From Deltaproteobacteria bacterium (GTDB taxonomy: Bacteria; UBA10199; DSSB01; JACPFA01), in assembly GCA_016183235.1 (NCBI GenBank), contig JACPFA010000031.1, positions 1 through 59,078 on the forward strand: a stretch of DNA of 59,078 nucleotides, read 5' to 3'. Below are positions 1 through 11,832 of this stretch, one piece after another. The position numbers and the translations under genes are program-made. Numbering within the stretch: position 1 is the first letter of the stretch; each line of letters begins with the position of its first letter. The notes under the pieces are model-generated. The model had not been told where the DNA came from. It saw only the letters and a program-made list of their open reading frames with translations, and ran no database searches.

Positions 1-51
1 CCTCTCGTCCATGACTGCCTCAATTACCTCAATTTTATTTTTATCTCTCAT
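1..51 (-). CDS. Transposase, N-terminal fragment cut by the window edge
   Basis: Reading leftwards from an ATG at 51-49, 17 codons are open to the edge (MRDKNKIEVIEAVMDER). This resembles the first residues of transposases of the ISNCY type, where a lysine-rich start is followed by a helix leading into the DNA-binding domain. An AAGGA lies about 11 bases before the ATG. The two direct repeats at 89-134 next to it support an IS end. Family placement from 17 residues is weak; what is visible is a short open frame in a typical IS-end setting. Confidence 0.45.
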   Translation of the reverse strand, partial: MRDKNKIEVIEAVMDER

Positions 52-88
52 TGTTAGTAGCATCCTTCTCCTCCTTTCGGAGGATAGC

Positions 89-134
89 TACTGACATTTT
101 CACTCGGCAGTTAGTACTGACACTTTCACTCGGC
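89..134. mobile_element. Insertion sequence end with two 20-bp direct repeats
   Basis: TACTGACATTTTCACTCGGC (89-108) recurs with one mismatch at 115-134. Paired subterminal repeats outside a transposase start are typical transposase-binding sites at an IS end. The IS would lie mostly left of the window, and its insertion may have cut ctaA from genes that used to precede it. No target duplication can be judged from one end. Confidence 0.5.
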
Positions 135-198
135 TACCACAGGTGCAGCAACTTGTGTTGACCAAGTTGAGTAGACTTGCTAGCTCGTGCCTTTCAAT

Positions 199-1062
199 AT
201 GCGCTCTATTTTACTAATTCTATTAGTCTTAACTTTTATTTTGATCTTAATGGGGGGATTAGTGCACGGAACGGGTTCGAGCCTCGCTTGCCCGGATTGG
301 CCATTATGTTACGGCGAATTTTTTCCCAAGATGCAAGGCGGTGTTGCCATTGAACATTCGCATCGCTTAGTTGCTTCTTTAGTTGGGCTACTCACCCTCA
401 TCTTTTTTCTAAAAACTTTGCATGATTCTAAAGTATCCTCGAAATTCAAAAAATTAAGCTTATTGGCTTTTCTATTGGTGGTGTTTCAGGGAATTTTGGG
501 AGGCATCACGGTTATTTATCGGTTACCGACCTTAGTATCCACAGCTCATCTGGGTGCCTCCATGCTTTTCCTGGCAACTTTGTTTTATTTATTTCTAATC
601 ATGAATCAAAATTCAACCGGTGAAAAACAAGTGTCTACTCAGTCTTGTGGCTATCATTTTTCGCTTCTACTATTGGTGCTACTTTACGTGCAAATTTTAT
701 TGGGGGCCTTGGTGAAACATACGGGGGCGAGCCTCGCTTGTTTAGAGATCCCTTTTTGCCAAGGCTCGCTTTGGCCCTCGGGTGGTTCGGGCTTACTTTA
801 TTTACATATGGCTCATCGTTTAATGGGGATGGGGCTTGGAATATTGCTGCTCGGTTTTCCAATTTATTTAAAAGTTAAAAATTTATCCCATCATCAACCT
901 ATCTTATTGCTGATGATATTAACGGCTGCCCAAATCACTTTGGGATTCCTATCCGTTTATACTTATCTTGATTTACCCGTCGCCCTTGGGCATTTAGGGG
1001 TGGGAGCGCTGCTTTTGCTCGCGTTAGTTTATATCAGTATTCGCGTGAAAGCCTCACCATGA
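199..1062 (+). CDS. ctaA: Heme A synthase (CtaA/COX15 family)
   Basis: Integral membrane enzyme that oxidises the C8 methyl of heme O to give heme A for aa3-type cytochrome oxidases. The protein is almost entirely hydrophobic, with about eight membrane segments and the two-fold internal symmetry of the family. The first half has a Cys pair (CPDWPLC) and EHSHR; the second repeats this as CLEIPFC and HMAHR. Two further helix histidines (TAHLG, LGHLG) complete the heme-ligand set. ATG 199 is chosen because it leads straight into the first helix; GTG 187 is in frame, and neither has a clear ribosome site. It overlaps ctaB by 4 bases. No oxidase subunit genes are visible; the IS end upstream may have separated them. 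Confidence 0.9.
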   Translation: MRSILLILLVLTFILILMGGLVHGTGSSLACPDWPLCYGEFFPKMQGGVAIEHSHRLVASLVGLLTLIFFLKTLHDSKVSSKFKKLSLLAFLLVVFQGILGGITVIYRLPTLVSTAHLGASMLFLATLFYLFLIMNQNSTGEKQVSTQSCGYHFSLLLLVLLYVQILLGALVKHTGASLACLEIPFCQGSLWPSGGSGLLYLHMAHRLMGMGLGILLLGFPIYLKVKNLSHHQPILLLMILTAAQITLGFLSVYTYLDLPVALGHLGVGALLLLALVYISIRVKASP

Positions 1063-1928
1063 TTTCTTATCAAAAATCTCTCGTGGCTATTTTTGAATTG
1101 TTCAAACCACGAATTATTCCCCTCGTGCTCATCACCACCTTTGGCGGCATGTGGCTAACCCCTATGCCCTTGGTACCCCTGCGCGTATTAACGATTCTTG
1201 GGTGGGTCTTTTTATTAGTGGCAGGGGCCAATGCGATTAATATGTACCTGGAAAGAGATTTAGACCGCCTCATGACTCGAACCGCTGACCGGCCTTTGCC
1301 TACCCAGCGTATCCCAAGTGCCCTAGCTTTATGGATTGGACTTATACTTTCCATCATTGCCGTGTTTGCGATGATGGAATGGGTGAACCCCATTACCGGT
1401 TTGCTCGCCGCCATTTCTCTTTTACTTTACACAACTGTTTACACACCTTTAAAACGCAAAACCCCTCTAGCTTTGTGGATTGGAGCAGTGCCAGGTGCCA
1501 TGCCTGCCTGGTTAGGTTGGACAGCGCTTACCCATCGCTTAGATTTACAAGGTTTGAGCCTCTTTGCCATCCTTTATATTTGGCAAATCCCTCATTTCTT
1601 AGCGATCAGCATTTTTCGTAAAGAAGAATATTTTAAAGCTGGGATTAAAGTGATGCCTTTAACGCAAGGGAATATGGCTACCTGTTATCAAATGATTCCC
1701 TATGCCTTTATCCAAATTCCCATTTCACTCATGCCTGCACCCTTGGGGCTTGTAGGTCGTTTTTATTTTATTGCAGCTTTAATATTAGGGATTATTTTTT
1801 TCGGCTACACTTGTTTAGGGATTAAAAACCAAGGTAACGCCGTTTGGGCACGGCGCTGCTTTTTTCTTTCGATTATCTATTTGCCGTTATTATACGCAGC
1901 TTTAGTTGTTGATCGATTTTTACAATGA
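1059..1928 (+). CDS. ctaB: Protoheme IX farnesyltransferase (heme O synthase)
   Basis: UbiA-family membrane prenyltransferase that adds a farnesyl group to protoheme IX, making heme O, the substrate of CtaA. The first Asp-rich motif is NAINMYLERDLDRLMTRT, and YTPLKRKTPLALWIGAVPGA is the conserved heme O synthase segment that follows. About nine hydrophobic helices are present; 289 residues is the usual length. The ATGA overlap with ctaA shows a translationally coupled two-gene operon for heme A. Its last 56 bases overlap the convergent MFS gene. Confidence 0.95.
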   Translation: MISYQKSLVAIFELFKPRIIPLVLITTFGGMWLTPMPLVPLRVLTILGWVFLLVAGANAINMYLERDLDRLMTRTADRPLPTQRIPSALALWIGLILSIIAVFAMMEWVNPITGLLAAISLLLYTTVYTPLKRKTPLALWIGAVPGAMPAWLGWTALTHRLDLQGLSLFAILYIWQIPHFLAISIFRKEEYFKAGIKVMPLTQGNMATCYQMIPYAFIQIPISLMPAPLGLVGRFYFIAALILGIIFFGYTCLGIKNQGNAVWARRCFFLSIIYLPLLYAALVVDRFLQ

Positions 1929-3048
1929 CAAACACTAGCAGCATCAGCGTGCCTGCCACATAAAATGGCACACTAGGCCGCAAATCAAAAAATGCCCCGG
2001 CTGAGAGTTGCCCCACAAAACGAGCCAAATTTGTGCTAGCTGTAAAAACCCCCATTACCGTTCCAATCCCGGTATCCATCACTTTGCTAGCCATGCTGGT
2101 TAAAGAAGGCTGTGCCACGCCACGCCCAATAGAAGCCGCGGCGAGCGGCAGCAGTAAAATCGAAACATAATGCACTTGTGGAAGTAATAAAAAACCCAAA
2201 CTTAAAATCCCAGCGCCCACCATTAATAAAGTCATATCTGAATAACGAGGGGAGAGCCGCCGAATCAAACCCCCTTGCACCAAGATCATGAGCAATGCCA
2301 TGAACGAAAAAATAAAATAAATTTGCGAATCAGGCGAAGAAAAAATACTTTTCATGTAAAATGCAAAAGTCGTTTCTAATTGGGTTAAAGAAAAAGTAAA
2401 AACAAAATTGATGATACAAATTTTTAAAAGTAGGGAATGGGTCAATACTTGTCTTAGTGGCAGGCTTTCGCGTTTGACCCCATGCAGGCCATGCCGATCT
2501 TCTTGCAAAACCGCATAGGCATAAATTGCATTAATAAAATTTAAACCACTGGTCACAAAAATGGGAACATGTTGCCCAAAGCCAACTAACATCCCCCCTA
2601 AAGTAGGTCCCAATAAAAACCCCACCCCAAAGGCAACGCCAATCAACCCCATGGCCTTGGTCCGATCATGGTTGGGGGTAATATCCGTAATATAAGCACT
2701 TGCCACCCCAATGTTGGCGGCAAACATTCCGCCTAAGAGTCGAGATAAAAAAATCATCCATAGATTAGTCGCAAACCCCAGCAGAATCATGCTAAACCCG
2801 GCACCTACGATTGAAATAATCAACACCCTTTTGCGGCCAATCTTATCTGAAAGCCGCCCCCACAACGGCGCAAACAAAAATTGCATAGCGGTGTAAGAGC
2901 TAACAATGACGCCCAAGATTGTACCACTCGCATGATAAGTCTTGGCCAAAAGCGGGATAGTGGGTACCAACAGGGCAAAACCAATCAGATCCAGTAAAAT
3001 AACACTAAATAAGGTTAACAAGGCACGCTTACGCTGGGCATCATTCAT
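1873..3048 (-). CDS. MFS transporter, drug:H+ antiporter (DHA1/TetA-like)
   Basis: A 12-helix major facilitator of 391 residues. Motif A between helices 2 and 3 is clear (GRLSDKIGRKR, residues 64-74), and an N-terminal helix carries LLVPTIPLLA as in tetracycline-efflux-type carriers. The likely role is proton-driven export of a small molecule; the substrate cannot be told. It is transcribed towards ctaB and shares 56 bases with it, so the two 3' ends are mutually antisense. Confidence 0.85.
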   Translation of the reverse strand: MNDAQRKRALLTLFSVILLDLIGFALLVPTIPLLAKTYHASGTILGVIVSSYTAMQFLFAPLWGRLSDKIGRKRVLIISIVGAGFSMILLGFATNLWMIFLSRLLGGMFAANIGVASAYITDITPNHDRTKAMGLIGVAFGVGFLLGPTLGGMLVGFGQHVPIFVTSGLNFINAIYAYAVLQEDRHGLHGVKRESLPLRQVLTHSLLLKICIINFVFTFSLTQLETTFAFYMKSIFSSPDSQIYFIFSFMALLMILVQGGLIRRLSPRYSDMTLLMVGAGILSLGFLLLPQVHYVSILLLPLAAASIGRGVAQPSLTSMASKVMDTGIGTVMGVFTASTNLARFVGQLSAGAFFDLRPSVPFYVAGTLMLLVFVIVKIDQQLKLRIITANR

Positions 3049-3087
3049 AGTGCAAAGCTCATACCGATGACGGTTGATAAATTCAAC

Positions 3088-3117
3088 TGTATAGTCTAGG
3101 AGTGTATAGTCTAGGAG
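3088..3117. repeat. Tandem repeat, 2 x 15 bp
   Basis: TGTATAGTCTAGGAG occurs twice in direct tandem (3088-3102 and 3103-3117). The AGGAG of the second copy lies 10 bases before the ATG of the phosphatidyltransferase and probably serves as its ribosome binding site, so the duplication placed a second site upstream. Confidence 0.8.
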
Positions 3118-3127
3118 TCATTTTATT

Positions 3128-3994
3128 ATGCTGAGCGCCCTTAAAAACTTGGACCCTTTTTGGATTAGCCTAGGGCCAGTGATTGCGATCAATAGTTTTT
3201 TCTTCATCATGCTTATTATCTTTGCAATAACTCACTGGAAATTGCCTCACGATGAAGAATTGGCCACCCGGCATCGCTCAAGATTATTAAATTTATGGTT
3301 TCGCGAATATTGGATTTGGTCAACCAACCCTATCCTAAAATTATTGATACGTTTAGGCATTAGCCCCAATGGTTTAACCACCGTGGGGTTTCTCTTCAGT
3401 TGTTTTGCCAGCATCGCCTTTGCTCAAGGCTTGGTGGGCGTTGCAGGGTGGATGATCATTGCCAGTGGCACCTGCGATATTTTTGATGGAAGGATTGCAA
3501 GGCTTTCAGGGAAAATGAGCGTGTCAGGTGGGTTTTATGACTCCGTCATGGATCGCTTGGGCGAAGCGGTAGTTTTTTTAGGGGCCGCTATTTATTTTCG
3601 TGAATCCTGGGTGTTGTATTTTGTCATCGCCGGCCTCATTGGTTCTTTCATGGTGAGTTACACCCGCGCCCGCGGTTTAAGTGAAGGGATTAAATGCGAT
3701 AGTGGCACCATGCAACGCCCCGAGCGCATCGTTTACCTTGGAGTAGGTTCGGTATTTAGCCCCCTGGTTAAACTTGCCGTTAGCGGGGGTAATATCAACG
3801 CCCCAGAATACATCACCATTGCTGCATTAGTCTTAATTGGCGTGATGACCAACTTAACCGCTCTGCATCGCATCATTTATATTTTTAAAAAATTAAACGA
3901 AAAAAACCCGCCCAATTTCACCTCCCAATCCAAACTCGCCAAGAGCCCCATCATCACCAAATTACGCGACACCATCGTTGACAGCTTGAGTTAG
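3128..3994 (+). CDS. CDP-alcohol phosphatidyltransferase family protein
   Basis: Membrane enzyme that transfers a phosphatidyl group from a CDP-linked lipid to an alcohol. The complete family signature is present: D117, D120-G121, A124-R125, G134, D138 and D142. About six hydrophobic segments surround it. The acceptor (glycerol phosphate, inositol phosphate or other) cannot be read from the motif. A polar N-terminal stretch after the first helix and a basic tail make it longer than a minimal PgsA. It is transcribed away from the MFS gene, with AGGAG 10 bases before the ATG. Confidence 0.85.
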   Translation: MLSALKNLDPFWISLGPVIAINSFFFIMLIIFAITHWKLPHDEELATRHRSRLLNLWFREYWIWSTNPILKLLIRLGISPNGLTTVGFLFSCFASIAFAQGLVGVAGWMIIASGTCDIFDGRIARLSGKMSVSGGFYDSVMDRLGEAVVFLGAAIYFRESWVLYFVIAGLIGSFMVSYTRARGLSEGIKCDSGTMQRPERIVYLGVGSVFSPLVKLAVSGGNINAPEYITIAALVLIGVMTNLTALHRIIYIFKKLNEKNPPNFTSQSKLAKSPIITKLRDTIVDSLS

Positions 3995-4013
3995 ATAATG
4001 ATGGGAAAAGCAT

Positions 4014-4063
4014 CATCCCGGGCTAGCCTGCCCCGGACCCCGATCCGGGGACCCGGGATCCAT
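4014..4063 (+). repeat. Family B repeat, left copy of a perfect 50-bp inverted pair
   Basis: Starts CATCCCGGGCTAGCCTGCCC and ends GGACCCGGGATCCAT. It is itself nearly palindromic and is repeated exactly, inverted, at 4376-4425. The pair brackets the broken GIY-YIG gene. Confidence 0.95.
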
Positions 4064-4074
4064 AGTGGAAATCT

Positions 4075-4371
4075 ATGAGAAATTGGTTTGTATATATTAT
4101 GACCAATAAACGCAACGGCACCCTTTACATTGGTATTACTTCGAATCTACCCAAAAGAGTATGGGAACATAAAAATAAGGTTAATCCGAATTCTTTTACT
4201 ACCAAATAGGGTTTGGATAATCTGGTTTATTTTGAACCTTATGAAACTTACGAGCAGGCTATTCCACGAGAAAAACAATTAAAAAATTGGAAAAGAAGAT
4301 GGAAGATAGAGTTGATTAAAAAAACAAACCCTCATTGGAACGATTTATACCCTGACATTTGTGAATTGTAA
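4075..4371 (+). pseudogene. GIY-YIG nuclease domain protein, interrupted by one TAG
   Basis: The frame from ATG 4075 encodes a compact GIY-YIG domain: [18 protein letters not shown] (GIY as VYI, YIG as LYIG), then RVWEHK with the usual Arg and His, and farther on LVYFEPYETYEQAIPREK with the metal-binding Glu. TAG at 4207-4209 (codon 45) stops it; the frame then stays open to TAA 4369-4371. At this position single-domain relatives usually have Tyr (K-Y-G-L), so a single TAT/TAC to TAG change explains the stop, implying recent loss. Length, about 98 codons, matches the UPF0213/YhbQ-like class. It lies exactly between inverted family B repeats. Confidence 0.85.
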
Positions 4372-4375
4372 CTTC

Positions 4376-4425
4376 ATGGATCCCGGGTCCCCGGATCGGG
4401 GTCCGGGGCAGGCTAGCCCGGGATG
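4376..4425 (-). repeat. Family B repeat, right copy of the inverted pair
   Basis: Exact reverse complement of 4014-4063. Further B fragments follow to 4505 (a degenerate GTCATGCCGGACATTGATCC piece near 4437 and a short ATCCCGGG...CCCGGGATGACG copy at 4479-4503), so this spot has taken several B elements. Confidence 0.9.
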
Positions 4426-4552
4426 ACGTAATGCCGTCATGCCGGACATTGATCCGACATCCATGTATGAGAAGAATAGATCCCGGGTCTAGCCCGGGAT
4501 GACGGAAAAAGATTCTTTGGTTAAGAACCTCAATTTGTATTACAATTAAACA

Positions 4553-5827
4553 GTGAAGAATCGCAATGAACGCTTGGCGTTGGTGATGAGTGGGGGAGGG
4601 GCTCGTGGGGCCTACGAAGCGGGTGTGCTGCATTTTATTCGCACGGGGCTGCCTAAACCTTTTCGTGAACTCAATTTCCCCATCCAATGTGGCTCGAGTG
4701 TGGGGGCAATTAATATTTCTTTTATGGCCTCCACCGCTGATCACCCTGAACTTCAAGGCGAACAATTGTGCCGGCTATGGGCTGAGGTCAAACAAGAAGA
4801 AATTTATTATCGTAATTTTAAAGCCCTAGGGAATTTTTTAAGCAATACCTTCTTGGGCCTTACCCGCAATTTAACTCGGCTCAATCCCTTTGCCAGTCAC
4901 AAAAAAAGCCAACACCATTTTCACTCGGTTTTTAACACCGCACCTTTTGTAGAATTTTTAAAAAAACATGTGTCTTGGAACAAAATTTCTCAAAACGTCA
5001 ACAGCGGTCGTCTTAAAGTTGTGTCGCTCGTCACCACCCGTATGAAAACCGGGAAAACGGAATTATTCGTTCAAAAGAAGCCGGCCATAGAATATGTCGG
5101 CCCGTATCAAGTGCATGAAGTAGATTTAAATTATTCACATGCCATGGCCAGTGCTGCCATCCCTTTTATTTTCCCAAGTATTGCCATTGATGGTCACCAT
5201 TATGTTGATGGCGGGGTGCGACTTAACACGCCTCTGTCACCCGCGGTGCAATTTGGGGCGAATAAATTATTTATTGTGAGTTTGCATTCGGAGGCTCGCG
5301 ACTTAGCTCAACGTCAGGTTGATGAAAAAGATGTTAAAGACCAAGGGCCGCCTTCGGTGGGTGAATACTTGGGTAAAATGCTCAATGGCATTTTTCTAGA
5401 CCGGCTCGAATACGATATGGAGCAAATGCTGCGCATCAATCAAATCATTGAACGTAGCGTTGAAGTATATGGCGATGACTATTTAGACAAAATCAATGCC
5501 GGGCTTAAGAAAGTCTTGCGTTCGGGGCAACAAGCCAAGCGTCGATTTCGCAGCATCGAATACATCAAGATCAATCCCAGCACTCCCATCAGCGACGTGT
5601 TTTATAATTGGTACAATAGCCACCATCATCACCCCCATTTTACCACCCTAGAAAATTTTATTTTACGCGCCCTCGACATTAACCAAGACGCCAGCCTTGA
5701 CCTCTTGAGTTATCTCACCTTTGCCTCGGACTATCTCAAAATGTTATTGCAGTTGGGCTACCAAGACGCCGCCGCCAAAAAAGACGAAATCATCGCCTTC
5801 TTCGAGAAAAAACCGTGCAATCATTGA
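4553..5827 (+). CDS. Patatin-like phospholipase
   Basis: Serine lipid acyl hydrolase with a Ser-Asp dyad. The oxyanion loop is SGGGARGAYEAG (from residue 13), the nucleophile is Ser49 in GSSVG, and the partner Asp219 is in YVDGGVR. The remaining 200 residues form a helical tail with an unusual His-rich patch (NSHHHHPHF). No signal peptide is seen, so it is probably cytoplasmic or peripheral to the membrane. GTG 4553 is used because no in-frame ATG precedes the conserved core; there is no strong ribosome site. The promoter-proximal DNA is made of family B repeats. Confidence 0.88.
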   Translation: MKNRNERLALVMSGGGARGAYEAGVLHFIRTGLPKPFRELNFPIQCGSSVGAINISFMASTADHPELQGEQLCRLWAEVKQEEIYYRNFKALGNFLSNTFLGLTRNLTRLNPFASHKKSQHHFHSVFNTAPFVEFLKKHVSWNKISQNVNSGRLKVVSLVTTRMKTGKTELFVQKKPAIEYVGPYQVHEVDLNYSHAMASAAIPFIFPSIAIDGHHYVDGGVRLNTPLSPAVQFGANKLFIVSLHSEARDLAQRQVDEKDVKDQGPPSVGEYLGKMLNGIFLDRLEYDMEQMLRINQIIERSVEVYGDDYLDKINAGLKKVLRSGQQAKRRFRSIEYIKINPSTPISDVFYNWYNSHHHHPHFTTLENFILRALDINQDASLDLLSYLTFASDYLKMLLQLGYQDAAAKKDEIIAFFEKKPCNH

Positions 5828-5842
5828 AATTAACTGTCATTC

Positions 5843-5991
5843 CGAGCCTAGCATATGCACTTGACGCCACTCACTTTTTTCTTGTCATCCCTGCGAAGGC
5901 AGGGATCCAGTCTTTTCAAACACTTCTAGATTCCCGCTTTCGCGGGAATGACAACGGTGGCGTCAAGTGCATATGCAGGTGGCGAGCCTAG
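5843..5991. repeat. Composite palindrome with unique arms and family C repeats in the loop
   Basis: Arms GCATATGCACTTGACGCCAC (5851-5870) and its exact reverse complement (5957-5976). The loop holds two inverted family C hairpins (near 5884-5912 and 5929-5952). CGAGCCTAG occurs directly repeated just outside (5843-5851, 5983-5991), possibly a target duplication. Confidence 0.85.
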
Positions 5992-6043
5992 TCCTTCGCT
6001 TAATTTTTATCTTACAATTGTCGAAGCACTAGCAGGGCTTCTA

Positions 6044-6086
6044 TGTCATTGCGAGCGAGCCCCAAAGGCGAGCGTGGCAATCTTCC
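6044..6086. repeat. Family A repeat, half copy
   Basis: Begins GTCATTGCGAGCGAGCCCC and ends GTGGCAATCTTCC; the other half of the palindrome is absent. It ends at the vapBC promoter region. Confidence 0.8.
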
Positions 6087-6093
6087 TTGATTT

Positions 6094-6126
6094 ATACGAT
6101 TGAGTATCGTATGATTCATCGTATGA
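6094..6126. promoter_or_regulatory. Probable vapB operator
   Basis: ATCGTATGA is directly repeated (6106-6114, 6118-6126), and an inverted ATACGAT lies at 6094-6100, overlapping the vapB start. Antitoxins of this kind usually autoregulate through such sites. Inference from position and repetition only. Confidence 0.35.
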
Positions 6127-6341
6127 AAGTCACGGCTTTAATTACTGATCAGTTAGTTTATGAAGTCAAAAAAAAGGCTAAAGGCAAAAATTTAACGGAT
6201 TGCATCGTTATTGCCTTAAAAGAATGGCTGGCTATGCAAAAATTACGCGAGTTGAACAGCTCCCTTCAGAAAAACCCCTTAAAATTCAGTGCTTCTTTTT
6301 CGGCCCAAAAAGCGCGGGCCCTCAATAGAAAACTAACATGA
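6123..6341 (+). CDS. vapB: VapB-type antitoxin (ribbon-helix-helix, DUF2191-like)
   Basis: 72-residue antitoxin whose N-terminus (MKVTALITDQLVYEVKK) and second block (ALKEWLAMQKLRELN) match the short VapB family in which a DNA-binding ribbon-helix-helix precedes a toxin-binding tail. ATG 6123 is preferred over TTG 6087 and ATG 6111 because family members start right at this strand. It overlaps vapC by 4 bases (ATGA). It should neutralise VapC and repress the operon. Confidence 0.8.
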   Translation: MKVTALITDQLVYEVKKKAKGKNLTDCIVIALKEWLAMQKLRELNSSLQKNPLKFSASFSAQKARALNRKLT

Positions 6342-6715
6342 TTATTGTCGACACTTCTGTGTGGATTGAATTTTTTAAAAATAACCTTACGGTAAGCGCT
6401 GCCCTTCGCCAAGAAATTGAACTATTCCATGTCTTAGCCATAGAGTGCGTATTTTCCGAATTACTGCAAGGCGTTCGTCATCGTAGCGAAGCAGAAATAA
6501 TTACAAAATATTGGGAGCTCTTACCAAAAATAGAAGAAAGAGGGCTATGGATCCAAGCTGGGCTCCTCTCCTCTAAAAATCATTGGGGCAGCAAAGGCAT
6601 CGGGCTTATCGATGCCTGCCTTATTACCGCTGCAAGAAATTCCAAATCGCAAGTGTGGAGCCTCGATAAAAAGCTCAATGCTGTCTTGAAGCCTTTGGAA
6701 CGTTTCCTTCCTTAA
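6338..6715 (+). CDS. vapC: VapC-type PIN-domain ribonuclease toxin
   Basis: 125-residue PIN domain. Metal-binding acids are in place: Asp5 in MIIVDTSVWIEFF, a Glu in FSELLQG, Asp in GLIDACLI and a late Asp in SLDKKL. Family members are Mg-dependent RNases cutting tRNA or rRNA. Translationally coupled to vapB. Complete, with no sign of decay. Confidence 0.88.
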   Translation: MIIVDTSVWIEFFKNNLTVSAALRQEIELFHVLAIECVFSELLQGVRHRSEAEIITKYWELLPKIEERGLWIQAGLLSSKNHWGSKGIGLIDACLITAARNSKSQVWSLDKKLNAVLKPLERFLP

Positions 6716-8153
6716 CCTAGCAGTAGAAGCTGTGGAATTGTGGGAAAGTCGACGAGCTTATAAAATCTTGACCCCACGCGCATCAAGCAACCTTTATTAT
6801 TTTATAACGAGAACATGAATAACAAATCCGGGGGGAACATGGTCAGGGTAGACCCGTCTTTCAGTTGTAATTCCAAGATTGCAAGTTGTGTCACAACAGA
6901 CCCGTTATGTGTAAACGGGGACTTGGTATCTCCTCCATCTTTAGATGGCTATTGCGCAGCCATTGAACCTGACACAAGCAAGCAAGTTTCCGGGGTTGAA
7001 ACGCCACTACCGCCATCTCCAGAAGAAATCCAAGCTCAAACCCTGACCATGATTGAAACCATTTACACCTTAGATCCCAGCGATGCCAACCTACAACTGT
7101 TACTTGTCACCTATGCAAAAATCGGTGTTAATCTACCCGATTTAAAAAAGCGCCTCCAAGCGGCCGAAGCCACTTTAAGCACTTCTTTACTCGATCAGCC
7201 CCGACCTCCCAACCCTGGAGTAGTTTCTGATTATTTATTAACAGCAAGTTTGAAGCAAATCGATGCCGAGCAAAAACACCACGCAACTTCAACTTTAGAA
7301 AAAGCACGGCCTGTCTACGAGGCCTGGAGCAAGCGCGTCTATGATTTGATCGAAACTGCACACCCTGACGTAGGTGGCCCCGAAGGCCTTGAAAATAATT
7401 ACATTAAGCTTGTCCAATGGGGACTGGCAGCACAATGGATGCAAGACAGGCCCAAGGCCCATCATTACTTTGCCCAAGCCCAGGAATGTTTTGACACGGC
7501 TAAGATCCCTCACAAACCAGAATACGTGGCCAAGGAACTCCAAGTGCTCTATGCCCTTTTGAAAGATTCAGAAAGTTTTCCTGAACAAGAGGTTTTATTA
7601 TACGACGCTAAAAAGTTACTGAATGAACTTGCACAATGCCCCTTTTTAGAAGATTGGGTGGCCCTTCGAACGCAGTATGAAGAACTCGAGGCTGACTTTC
7701 ACATTCGCCGCGTTGAATATTATTTACAACAGGAATGGATAAACCTTGAAGATTATTTTTTTAGTATCATGGTAATCCTAAAAAGTTTGTGCCGCAGCTA
7801 CGAAGAATTAATGGGGTTTACCCTTGACCCTCTCATGAAGAACCGCTTAGCTCAAAGCTATGTTGAAAAACGCCTGGCTCTTTACGAACATAGCTTAGAC
7901 GAGATCTTAAGTCGTTATTCTCAAGACCCCCACAAGGCCTATGACGAAGCAGTCGTGGCAGCCCAATTCCTCCATATCGACGTAGCACACTATGCAAAAG
8001 AGGTTGGTGATGAGAAGGTACAAGAGGCCTGGGCCAGGGAAGAATTTGCCGCAGCTCATTATGAATTCAGGATTGGAAAAGTTAAAGTAGCTATTGAACA
8101 TTTAAAAGACCTTCAAAAAAACTACCCACAAAGCATGAGGGTCTTTGTCAGAA

Positions 8154-11587
<3,434 letters not shown>

Positions 11588-11637
11588 GTCTAACTAAGTT
11601 CTAAGTTTGCAGCTCGCGTACGCGTAGCTTTGTCGAC

Positions 11638-11776
11638 CCGGCGCGTAAGCTTAGACCCTCATATGGGGCTAGCCGGCACGGGCTTCCTGTCATTGCGAGC
11701 GAGCCCCGTTGGCGAGCGTGGCAATCCCACCGCTTAAACAGAAGAGATTGCTTCACCCTGCTGGGTTCGCAATGAC
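11638..11776. repeat. Family A repeat pair with a GCCGGCACGG-type flank
   Basis: 11689-11776 is a near complete family A palindrome (GTCATTGCGAGC...TTCGCAATGAC). The DNA before it (ATGGGGCTAGCCGGCACGGG, 11662-11681) belongs to a GC-rich motif also seen in the loops near 20990 and 29405. Confidence 0.8.
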
Positions 11777-11797
11777 AGAGGAGCCCCGCCGCAGAAT

Positions 11798-11820
11798 TTG
11801 GGGTCAAGTCTTGACCCCAA
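11798..11820. promoter_or_regulatory. 23-bp palindrome before engB
   Basis: TTGGGGTCAAG and CTTGACCCCAA are exact reverse complements around a central T, ending 12 bases before the engB ATG. Possible operator, or an mRNA hairpin close to the ribosome site. No known box recognised. Confidence 0.4.
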
Positions 11821-11832
11821 GAGAGATTTTTT

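Noticed and set aside
4207-4209. TAG in the GIY-YIG gene as a recoded codon (pyrrolysine or readthrough)
   Set aside because: No recoding machinery or context is visible, and other genes here stop normally at TAG-free ends; a Tyr codon mutation is simpler.
4316-4765. Minus-strand frame encoding HPGLDPGSI-type peptide
   Set aside because: It is the translation of B repeats joined to antisense patatin sequence; such frames recur at most repeats in the window.
8114-8121. Programmed frameshift at the A7 run joining the TPR-like and FHA-like genes
   Set aside because: The downstream frame has a stop at 8136-8138 after the run, so slippage there would terminate.
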